DNA from: Hemerocallis citrina
Taxonomy: Eukaryota > Streptophyta > Magnoliopsida > Asparagales > Asphodelaceae
Direction of reading: 5' to 3'
Assembly (NCBI GenBank): GCA_017893485.1
Contig: CM030367.1
Span: 145,069,767-145,133,766, forward strand
DNA: 64,000 nucleotides
A model generated the notes under the pieces. It searched no databases. It was given only the letters and a program-made list of their open reading frames with translations, and was not told the origin of the DNA. The position numbers were made by a program, and so were the translations under genes. Shown here in pieces: positions 55,896 through 64,000 of the stretch; the first letter of the stretch is position 1, and the number at the start of each line of letters is the position of its first letter.

Positions 55896-56966
55896 GTTGA
55901 TAGAATGCAAGTAAATGAAGTGCATGGTTAAATAGAGATGAAGAAAAGATATAGTAACATCATGTGGTTATATTCTTATGAATAACGAAATGAGGATATG
56001 ACGATAATTGTGGAAAGATGAATATTCGTGTTAGGAAATTTAAATTGAAAAGTAATGGATTGTATGGGAATTCGTATTATGCGAATGTAAAATAAGGATA
56101 TATATATGAGGTTGATGTGAAGCATATAGTGAAATGGGTGAAGTTATGGATAATTATATAGTTGAATGCAGATTGGAAGAGTATTTTGATATAACATCGT
56201 ATTGGTGATGTTTTATGTTCAGAATTCAGGTTGCATCTTCTTATCTTGATGTTTGTAAGTTTAATTTATTTTCTTTATACATTTTAATTTATTTATTAGA
56301 TTAGTGATTATACTCACACCAGAAATGGCTAACCCCTGATGTTTTCTGGGGGTTAGGGGGGTCCCTCCTTGAGGATGGACAACCCTAACTCTCCTGCAGG
56401 TTTGCTAGCAACCCGGTGAGGTAGTTATAAAGATAGAAATTATATTTGGTTGCGAGGATAGATTATTTATGTATCTAGTATATAAAGAAACATGGACAGT
56501 TGATGTATTTATTTGTATTAAGTGAACCTATATAGATATAGTGTCGTATGGAGGTAAGAAAGCCCGTACCCACCTCGTTATGGAGTATTGGGTTTTGTGT
56601 TTGGTTTTGGAAAGTTTTCCTTTAGTTTTTCTATTACTTATATAAGTTTTTAAAGAAAATTTATGGTTTTTAATTGATAATTGATATTATGTTATGAGTT
56701 TGGTCCCCAGAGCATTATATTTATATTGCCTGAGTGATTCTGCTCATTTTGGCCTGGGGAGCCCATGATTATATTACCTGTGTTGTGAGCTACGGAATTT
56801 AGAGCAGAATTCCGTAAGCTTTTGTGTTTCGGGGCAGAAATTTCAGGGGAGACTCTGCCAAAATTTTATTTGAAATATATATATCTTAGTTTATGTTTAA
56901 ATTGATATAGAAATTGAAAGAATTGTATTTAGAGGTTTAGTTTGTCAAAAAAAATGGGGTGTTACA

Positions 56967-57781
56967 GAAGGTCTCACCCACGCATTCCTGGCTCTTCCTG
57001 CCACACTGACCGCATTCGCCCCAGTCGGTTTGAACCTTTGGGTCGGCGACTGCCCCCTGACATTTCTAGCAACTACGGGCCTCTTCCCTACATTCCAGTT
57101 GTTTTTCCGATTCTGAACAGCGTGGAACTGCTCCATGTTCGCCTTAGTAGCTGCAGCTCGTTTGACCAACTTGTCAAACCTCCTGATACCGAGGGGTATC
57201 ATCCTGGATATCAGACTTGGCCTCAAACCATGCTCGAATTTTCGAGCCTTCCTTGCCTCGTCCATCACCAATTCGGGAGCATACCCCGAGAGCAGAGTAA
57301 ATCTTGTCTCATACTCTCTAACTGACATACCGCCCTGCTGCAGCTCCAGAAATTCCGTAGACTTTTTCTCCTAGACGTCTGATGGAAAATAATGACTGCA
57401 GAATTCCTCCAAGAATTCCTCCCAGCCGATGACAATATCTCCCATCGTCCACTTCATCGACTGCCAATACACAGCCACATCCTTCTTGAACTGCAGTGCT
57501 ACCAACTTCACCTTGCTGTCCTCTAGAGTCTCCAAGACTTCAAAGATGGTCTCGATCTGTCAGATCCAATTTTCAGCCACGTCAGGGTCTGACTTCCCAT
57601 TAAACATGGGTGGTTTCATCCGTTTAAATGATTCCACGAGAATGATTGCTTCGGGTACTGGATTCACAGGCACCCTCTCTTGGTTCTGATTCATGGCAAT
57701 GACATTGAGTATCTGATAGACCTTCGCTAATTCCGTTTCCAAGTCCAGACCTTCTCCGCTTCTAGCTCTTCTTCAAGCCAT
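56967..57781 (-). pseudogene. Element 2 gag, 5' part (capsid)
   Basis: It starts at ATG 57781 with a stop at the third codon, then ARSGEGLDLETELAKVYQIL. FKRMKPPMFNGKSDPDVAEN, a stop, and FCSHYFPSDV, a stop, follow. SVREYETRFTLLSGYAPELV and LGIRRFDKLVKRAAAT complete the capsid. The frame reaches NAWVRPS, where the giant LTR is inserted. Compared with element 1 the protein is nearly collinear. Confidence 0.9.
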
Positions 57782-57925
57782 ATTCTGATGCAAAAGATCC
57801 ATTAAATTCGTAGTAGAAAAACATGAATTTATATCAATTCTTCATTTCATTGAATTTAAAACTTTATACATTCGAATTTAAAATATTTCTGACATCAAAT
57901 GAAAGCAGTAAGAAGATACAACAGT

Positions 57926-58332
57926 TTAGTTCCTACGGTTCCTCTTGGTTTCTCGAAGCTCTTCCCGTAGTTCCGCCACTTCCTCCTTCAGTACATCGTA
58001 CATGTTTTTTCTCTTCTCGAGTTCCAAACACAATGACTAAGAGTGGCAATGCTCTCCTTGCACTTCGCACACTGTGCCTGCAGTAGCTCTGCTCTCTCCC
58101 TTTGAGTCTCTACTTGCCTTTGAAGAGACACAATGAGACAACTCGGAACTAGTTCTTCCTCGTCAGAGGAATCATCAGATGAATCCAGAGGTGGAGTGAT
58201 CTCTCGGGACTCAGACCATTCCTCTTCGAATTCTTCAGGATCTTCTTTGTCTAAATCAGCTTGCTTGGGGTAGTAATCCTCCTCAACTATGTGCCAGTCA
58301 TCATCTTCTGCTGGGTAGAAGTGGTCCACCAT
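57926..58332 (-). pseudogene. Pre-gag small ORF (ORF0), element 2 copy
   Basis: From ATG 58332 the frame encodes an acidic part (MVDHFYPAEDDDWHIVEEDY, then many D/E/S, including SSDDSSDEEE) and a coiled-coil part (SLQRQVETQRERAELLQAQ). A one-base deletion near 58020 relative to element 1 shifts the frame; the other frame continues with LKEEVAELREELRETKR to TAA at 57926. No stop occurs in the first 103 codons, in contrast to most of gag and pol here. Family unknown. Confidence 0.65.
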
Positions 58333-58474
58333 CTTAGAGAAAGGAGAAGAAGAAGCATAAATCATAGAGCAACACAAATGTAAGTGGCTTACATTTAAAT
58401 CTCTAGACTCAACACACGCTCTAATGTCCACTCTAGGGTCTCGTTCCTTATAAATTTGTAATACTTGGAAGCGT

Positions 58475-58489
58475 GGCTCTCTGATACCA
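58475..58489 (-). other. Primer binding site of element 2 (two-base insertion)
   Basis: The minus strand reads TGGTATCAGAGAGCC where elements 1 and 3 have TGGTATCAGAGCC. A duplicated AG disturbs the tRNA match after nine bases. It is probably a mutation after insertion. Confidence 0.9.
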
Positions 58490-58492
58490 CTC

Positions 58493-61400
58493 TGTAACAC
58501 CCTGAATTCCAAAACAGACTGAATTCGAAGGTTCACAGGATCTTTTCACTTCTCTTCGTACAATTTTACAAGAAAATTAAAACTTTACAATACATCAGAG
58601 TTACATCTTTAAATTACATTTAAACAACGGAAGCAATTTACAATAATTATATGAATAAACTATACAACACTTGAAACATTCTTTAAGCAGCATGCCTACT
58701 TTATTCTTGTCAATCTCTTTATCCTGCATGGAAACTGTGGGCTCGTCAGTTCATTCAACTGATGCAAGGATATAAAACATCAATTTTCTCCTACTTAGAA
58801 AGCACACACTTTTCACAAGCAAAACTACAGGGACTATCCTATAGATGTCGTGTTGTGCAGTGCACTTAGTCCTTAATGAAGTTATTATATTACATGACAC
58901 TAAGGCACACTTGTTCGGAATCTATACATCCCATTCTACATAGGTCTGAGGGCAAGCTCTTAATCGTACTTCATCTTGTAGGGCTCGGCCCCTCGCCATG
59001 ATTTAAACTACTACGGTAACTATGGTAAGTATCCTAAATGTTCTATGAATTACGAGCCCATGTCAAGACAATCTGGAGGAAAATCCCACGCACTGACAAG
59101 ACACATCATGCAGGTAATCTATGGACAATTCAGCCTCCGTCGTGGAACGATGGCACCACCTGTAATCACCAAACACCCCACAAGCAACGCTACCGGGACA
59201 ATAATTTTGGAGTAGTGCTCATGTCGTGTCTTGACGCATCAAGCAGGCAATCTGTGAATTACTCTCACACCGCCAATCCGTTGGCCCTCATACTCGTATT
59301 TTTCTCTCACTTTCGTCACATAACCGCTATGTGTCTAGTCCTTAATTATTTGAATCATGAATAAAATCAACTTCTAGAGTTAGCTATTTGCTCTATACGG
59401 GTCTTAATCAACAACATGACCAACTTTGGTCTTTCATCTAAATAGTTCATCTCAAAAATAATTTATTCACTTGCCGGTAAGAGGACTTAGCTAGCCTCAA
59501 GTTCAAAATCTCATTTCATGTTCATAAATTGAGTATTCACACTCATCAATATTTTCATAAGTTATCATGATTCATCTTCATTTCAATTTATGCACTACAT
59601 TCCACAATAAAGAGACAAGATAATTTCATTTCACAATTTCTCGAATTACATATTTAATCTCATAATTTTTTTCGTTGCAATCATAAGTCTAAAATCTCAT
59701 TTATTTAAACCAAGCGAAAATTATTCACATTTACATTAAGTCACAAATTCTCAAAATAACTTCACATAATTTTTCCTAAAGAGAGAAATACATATTGCTT
59801 TAATTATCACATTAAACACCTTTATAATCTCTTTAATCTTGATCTACAATTCTTAATCAATCTATACAAATTTCCTAGATAAGTTCAAATTAATCTCAGG
59901 ATAATTAACATAATTTTTTATAAATTAATTTCACAAACGAAATCATTTAAAAATATTAATTTTCCCAAAAAAAATCAAAATTTAAAACCTTGGCCGAAGC
60001 CAAGTTTCGAACCCACAACAATAGCAGCAGTGCTACAGTAACGTACTGTGGCGCAGCAACTGACCAAAGAGGATAGAGCGCCCACGTGATACAAGGGGGG
60101 TCTCAATTCACTTATAATTAAGGTCTCGGTAATGGGTTATTTTCAAAAGTAAAAATAAAGAGTTTATGCCAAGATTCGAACCCATGACCTCCTAGTATAG
60201 TGAAATTTCTAATTTGTACCCACTAACCAGTATGGACAGAGTGACTAACCCGGAGAGAAAATAATTTCAATTTGTTTTGTACAAGACTGTAGCTATTCTA
60301 GTTCGTTATTAGACTTATTTCTTCAAAAATGTGATTTGTTTTTCTTTAAAACTAAATAAATTCCTGACTTGATTTCTTTCAATTTAAACAGTAAATTAAG
60401 GGGTTTTAAAGCCATTAAAATCTCATTTTTAATGTAAAGTATAACTCTTTTATAAAACATGAAGTCACATAATGTTCTTCTTTTTCAAAGAGACATTTTT
60501 CTTGATTTCTTTTAATCATAATTTGGTTCATCTTTATTAGACTAATGAGTTTTCTTCTTTCCTTTTAATTAACTCACAAATTGATCATTTCTTAAACTTG
60601 GCCTAAATTACAAAATCTTCATTTTTCCAACAACTAACATACAACTTTAGGATTATGTAGTATCAATCATACTAACAATGACCATGCATAATTTACTAAT
60701 CAATCTTATTTTAATAACATGGAGATTCTCATAATTTGTATTTTTCACAGAAGCACATTTCTTAAATTTGCACTTTTCCCACATACATGAATATTTCAAC
60801 ATGGAGAATCATTCATTCTAAATTAGCATGCTAAAGCAATATCAAATTACTACAACAACAATTCTAATCATATAATTCAATCAATTTCACTAGTCATTTC
60901 ATGCAATTTCACATATGTTCCTTTTTCTCCTTAATCATGGTACTAACATAAAGCAATATTTTCACTTATCTTTTCTGTCATGATCAAAACACAAACCTAG
61001 CATGGTAACTAGCTAGAAGTTAGAGAAAAATGCCCACCTTATTTGGAGAGAAAACGAAATGAACTCCTAAGAACTCCTAGATTGATCAAACGAGGCATTC
61101 TTCTCCTAGTTTGAGCCACCACAAGTCGTCTCCTCCAAGCTTTGAAACAAACCCGAGCCTCCCCTTGCTCCTTGAAGAAAAATTGGCCACTTCTAGGATG
61201 AAGAACACATAATTGCAACTCTCAATCTTTTGAACTCACTATTCTCTCAATCTTTTACTATCCAATTGTATTTCTTTATCTTTCTCTTTTGATATAGATT
61301 AGGTGCAAGGATAACTGGGGGGGGGGGGGCTATTTATATAAATTTTTAGTGAGAATTGAAGGTTAGTATTAGATCAAGTGGTTAAGGATCAAGGGCCTAG

Positions 61401-61889
61401 ATGAATTAGGGAATTGCCATAACTTCCCATGATGGAGTAACCACCTCTCCACCTCATCCACTTTCCCTCTTCTCCCATGCATAATCCGGCCAATGCTCAA
61501 AGGGTTTGCTTTGCACACTCTAGTGCATGAACGTGCCACCCTAGTGTCCCCCACTTACAAGTTGTACATGTTAGTTTAATTAATTGTCTATTATTTGAGT
61601 CTACACTACAAGTTAGGCTAAAATAAAGAAGAATTAAATTAAATGGGCTTACTATGGGGCCAAGAGACTATGGGCTCTACTAATTTAATTAATTTATTAA
61701 TTAATGTGGGCTACCAAGAGACAAATTAGGCTTAGGATTAAATTAGACTTTCTAAATAAAAAGGAATAATTGGGATTACTAGTTTATGAGATATTTTTAA
61801 AGAAATGCATGCTTAAATTTGCACGTGCACAACACGTAAAATCAGACAACTCCAAATATAAATAAGATTTGAAAATCCACGGTGTCACA
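58493..61889 (-). repeat. 5' LTR of gypsy element 2 (3397 bp)
   Basis: It starts TGTGACACCGTGG at 61889 (one change in the terminal motif) and ends AGGGTGTTACA at 58493. It is collinear with the 3' LTR. A run of 14 G at 61317-61330 lies beside the TATA box (61331-61340), where the 3' LTR has only six G. The tRNA-like modules are at about 60000-60250. No gene. Confidence 0.94.
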
Positions 61890-61894
61890 CGAAC

Positions 61895-62463
61895 CCCGCT
61901 GCCTGGCAATGCAGCAACATATCTCCACATGTTTGGCATAAGCTGAATAGGACCCAAGCCGTAACACCTCAAAACTTCTCTCATAAAGGGTTGAAGAGGA
62001 AGGCGGAGCCTGGCATGAATGGTGTCGATGGGAAACCTGTACAAGTCGGGGGAAGCGATGAGCAAACTCTAACTCCGGAGACTAGCACAACAAGATCAAA
62101 CTCCATCGGGATCTTGTAGCACTTTCTAATAACACCCAAATCTGCCTCCGTAAGCATGGAAATGACATCGTTAGCCTCTAAATGCTCGCACAGCGCATTC
62201 TCTTCGTAGAATCGCTCCATACCATGCTCAACTCACCTCGACTCCTCGGAAGTATACTCTCGAACACCGCCTAGATGTGACACATCGATCGACTGTCTCC
62301 CAAACTCCCGCATTCTCCTTTCTCTCTCTATAATTGTCTCCACGACGACCGAAGGCAGATCTGCTAAACCTTTTCCCTTATCCACTCTAGTAAAAGAAGT
62401 AGGCGATTGCACTACGACACGACCAGAGGGGGAGGTCTCATCGGCCAAAGAAACTCTAGACAT
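61895..62463 (-). pseudogene. Tat antisense gene, 5' exon
   Basis: Reading from ATG 62463 the protein begins MSRVSLADETSPSGRVVVQS. A stop (TGA near 62235) precedes ENALCEHLEANDVISMLTEA. After a frameshift near 62065 come RLRLPLQPFMREVLRCYGLG and QLMPNMWRYVAAL, the hallmark of the gypsy-type transposon family PF04195. It is cut at the CGAAC duplication and continues at 43199, with one more frame change near the junction. Confidence 0.75.
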
Positions 62464-62636
62464 CTTTAATAAAGAAAAAAATAAATAACCTTCATTTGAC
62501 TGTTACTGTTGAAATTTTTCGTCAGAGATCGGAAAAAATTGCAGGAGTTTCTCTAGAGTTGATTTCCACCGGTAAGAAGAAATTTCGAGGAGAAGAGAGA
62601 ATGAGAAGAAGTAAGGAAGAACTGAGAAGGGGGGGG

Positions 62637-62645
62637 ATTTATAAT
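62637..62645 (-). promoter_or_regulatory. TATA box of the antisense gene
   Basis: ATTATAAAT on the minus strand, followed by CCCCCCC and CT-rich text, lies about 175 bases ahead of the ATG at 62463. It implies that the antisense gene has its own promoter in the Tat 3' region. The overlapping plus-strand frame 62496-62996 is probably chance. Confidence 0.5.
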
Positions 62646-62771
62646 AGAACCTACCGATACTTGGGCTTCCATGATATTGGGCCCCTAAAACGATGCGAAA
62701 GCCCAAAAGGCAGAAAATTACAATGGTCGAGTAAGGCTAAGAGGAAAAATCCAATCACTATCGGTCAAAGT

Positions 62772-64000
62772 GGTCAACGATCAAACATGCCACTTGTTGC
62801 AAATGCAAAAACTCCAGAAATCGTTCCCCGTCATTCGCCAAATCACCCAAATTATTTGCCGAAGATTCCACATCAATTGCCCCAGCTTGCCCAAAACTCC
62901 AAAAATCGTTCGCCAAATGCTCGCCCTCGTTCGCCACACCGTTTGCTAGAGCGCGCTGAGCACGCGAAGAACCGAAACAAAACAAGGCCAAACTAGTGTT
63001 GACCAGTCAATGGCCAAATGCCATGTGTTGTCTCGTCATCATTCGCCAAACATTCGCCAATGCTCGCCGCACCGTTTGCCGAAGATGACACATCGATCGT
63101 CCCAGCTAGCCCAAAACTCCAGAAACTGTTCACCAAATGCTTGCCCTCCTTTGCCACATCGTTTGCCCGAGCGTGCTGAGCAGACGAAGAACCAACCGAA
63201 ATAAGGCCAAACTAGCATTGACCAATCAATGGTAAAATGCCACGTGACACCTCATCATCGGTCGCCAAACGTTTGTCAATGCTCGCCGCATTGTTTGCCA
63301 TCATTCACCACATCATTCACCAGAGTGGCCCGAGCAGACGAAGAACCGAATGAAACAAGGCCAAACTAGCATTGACCAGTCAACGGTCAAACGCTACGTG
63401 TTGCCTCATCATTCGCCAAACGTTCGCCAACACTCGCCACACCGTTCGCCATCATTCGCCACATCGTTCGCTAGAGCGCGCCGAGCAGATGAAGAACCGA
63501 ATGAAACAAGGCCAAACTAGCATTGACCAATCAATGGTCAAATGCCACATGTTGCCTTATCATCGTTCGCCAATGCTCGCCGCACCGTTCACCATCATTC
63601 ACTACATCATTCGCCAAAGCACGCCGAGTAGACGAAGTACTGAACGAAACAAGGCCAACCAGCGTTGACCAGTCAACGGTCAAACGCCACGTGTCACCTT
63701 GTCAACGTTTGCCAAACGTTCGCCAACGCTCGCCACACCGTTTGCCATCGTTCGCTAGAGCGCACCGTGCATACGGAGAACCAAACGAAATAAGGCCAAA
63801 CTAGCATTGACCAGTCAACGATCAAATGCCACATGTCACCTCGTCATCGTTCGTCAAATGTTCGTCAATGCTCACCACATCATTTGCCATCGTTCGCCAT
63901 ATCAGTCGCCAACGATCGCCCTTGTTCTCTACATCATTCGCCAGAGTGAGCCAAGCAGACGAAGAACCAAATGAAACAAGGCCAAACTAGCGTTGACTAA
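62772..64000 (+). repeat. Tandem array with TTGACC...GTCAA and GTTCGCCA motifs
   Basis: The phrase aaggccaaactagcattgac followed by cagtcaacggtcaaac recurs near 63000, 63218, 63373, 63524, 63666, 63808 and 63994. The steps are 218, 155, 151, 142, 142 and 186 bases. The text between is rich in tcgccaaacgttcgcca and atcattcgcc. The array continues beyond the window. The open frames through it are a consequence of the repeat. By position it belongs to the Tat 3' region before the LTR. Confidence 0.85.

Larger units (their letters stand above)
50275..56966 (+). repeat. Giant solo LTR (about 5.3 kb without its own insertion) in element 2 gag
   Basis: It begins TATAACATCTG (first G mutated to A) and ends GGGTGTTACA, with GAAGG on both sides (50270-50274, 56967-56971). 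No primer site, polypurine tract or protein domain is found inside, so a solo LTR is the simplest reading. The orientation is proposed as plus from similarity to the LTR at 25999 (catgttttacaggt and atggctaacccctg landmarks); it could be the reverse. A copia solo LTR lies within it. Apart from the arrays listed separately I see no gene. Confidence 0.75.
43200..61889 (-). mobile_element. Gypsy element 2 (Tekay/Del-like chromovirus), two LTRs, with nested insertion
   Basis: Flanked by CGAAC, the element has LTRs at 58493-61889 and 43200-46585, a primer site, pre-gag ORF, gag, protease, RT, RNase H, integrase with chromodomain and a polypurine tract. A 6.7-kb insertion (50275-56966) plus a 5-bp duplication lies in gag, so the native length is close to 12 kb. 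In the first ~225 aligned bases of the two LTRs I count about 13 substitutions and one 3-base indel, so it is not recent. At least five stops occur in pol. Confidence 0.95.
30621..64000 (+). mobile_element. Tat-lineage Ty3/gypsy sequence, rearranged and interrupted
   Basis: The plus strand carries gag, protease, an integrase tail with its 3' region, then RNase H and integrase again, tandem arrays and an antisense gene. The tail of integrase appears twice (about 33033 and 39390), so at least two Tat copies are joined or nested. Proteins and architecture (satellite-rich 3' region, antisense gene upstream of the 3' LTR) fit the Tat/Grande group. Gypsy element 2 (43200-61889) interrupts the antisense gene. 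The 3' LTR would be right of the window; the 5' side is uncertain (see 25591-25998). Confidence 0.75.

Noticed and set aside
62496..62996. 166-codon plus-strand frame
   Set aside because: Low-complexity Arg/Lys composition. It runs opposite to the antisense gene leader and into the tandem array; no family resemblance.

Overview
This is plant nuclear DNA from a repeat-rich, AT-rich region, probably of a dicot with a large genome. No host gene could be supported. Almost every recognisable coding remnant belongs to a transposable element. The plant origin rests on the tRNA-iMet type primer sites (TGGTATCAGAGC), CACTA transposase remnants, a Ty1/copia element with a SIRE-like polypurine tract and extra 3' ORF, chromodomain-carrying Ty3/gypsy elements, and Tat-lineage gypsy sequence with its satellite-like 3' region and antisense gene.

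Layout from left to right. (1) 1-3206 is the 5' end of a CACTA element on the minus strand: transposase pseudogene, 246-bp tandem array, hairpin-rich subterminal repeats and a CACTACAAAA terminus. It sits inside (2) a degenerate copia element on the plus strand (3207-9051) with integrase, RT/RNase H, an extra ORF, a polypurine tract and a 1440-bp 3' LTR. (3) 9052-10170 is unassigned DNA with a promoter-like cluster. (4) 10171-17740 is gypsy element 1 (minus strand), cut off inside integrase, with a 3.3-kb 5' LTR that lies in the RNase H codons of (5) gypsy element 3 (17741-24443, minus strand). (6) 24534-25008 is a spliceable remnant of a Ptta/En/Spm-type transposon protein. (7) 25.6-29.5 kb holds two partial LTRs. 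(8) From 30.6 kb to the right edge is Tat-type gypsy sequence on the plus strand: gag, protease, an integrase tail, several satellite-like arrays, RNase H, integrase, an antisense multi-exon gene and a final tandem array. (9) Gypsy element 2 (43200-61889, minus strand, chromovirus, both LTRs, duplication CGAAC) interrupts that antisense gene. Element 2 is itself split in gag by a giant solo LTR (50275-56966, duplication GAAGG), which is split by a solo copia LTR (53395-54782, duplication AAATT).

The most interesting signals are as follows. All three chromovirus-like elements have a GT-AG intron-shaped interruption, phase 1, at the same gag/protease junction. It begins with a few readable codons and then a stop, so retention would give Gag and splicing would give Gag-Pol; in element 2 the acceptor AG is mutated. 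Elements 1 and 2 share a small acidic, coiled-coil ORF between the primer site and gag. Two unrelated arrays (34.6-36.3 kb and 53.0-53.2 kb) are chains of short hairpins whose stems change while pairing is kept. A Tat antisense gene with its own TATA box and credible introns is cut in two by element 2.

All assignments come from reading the sequence and recognising families; no alignment or database search was run. Boundaries given without a terminal motif are approximate.
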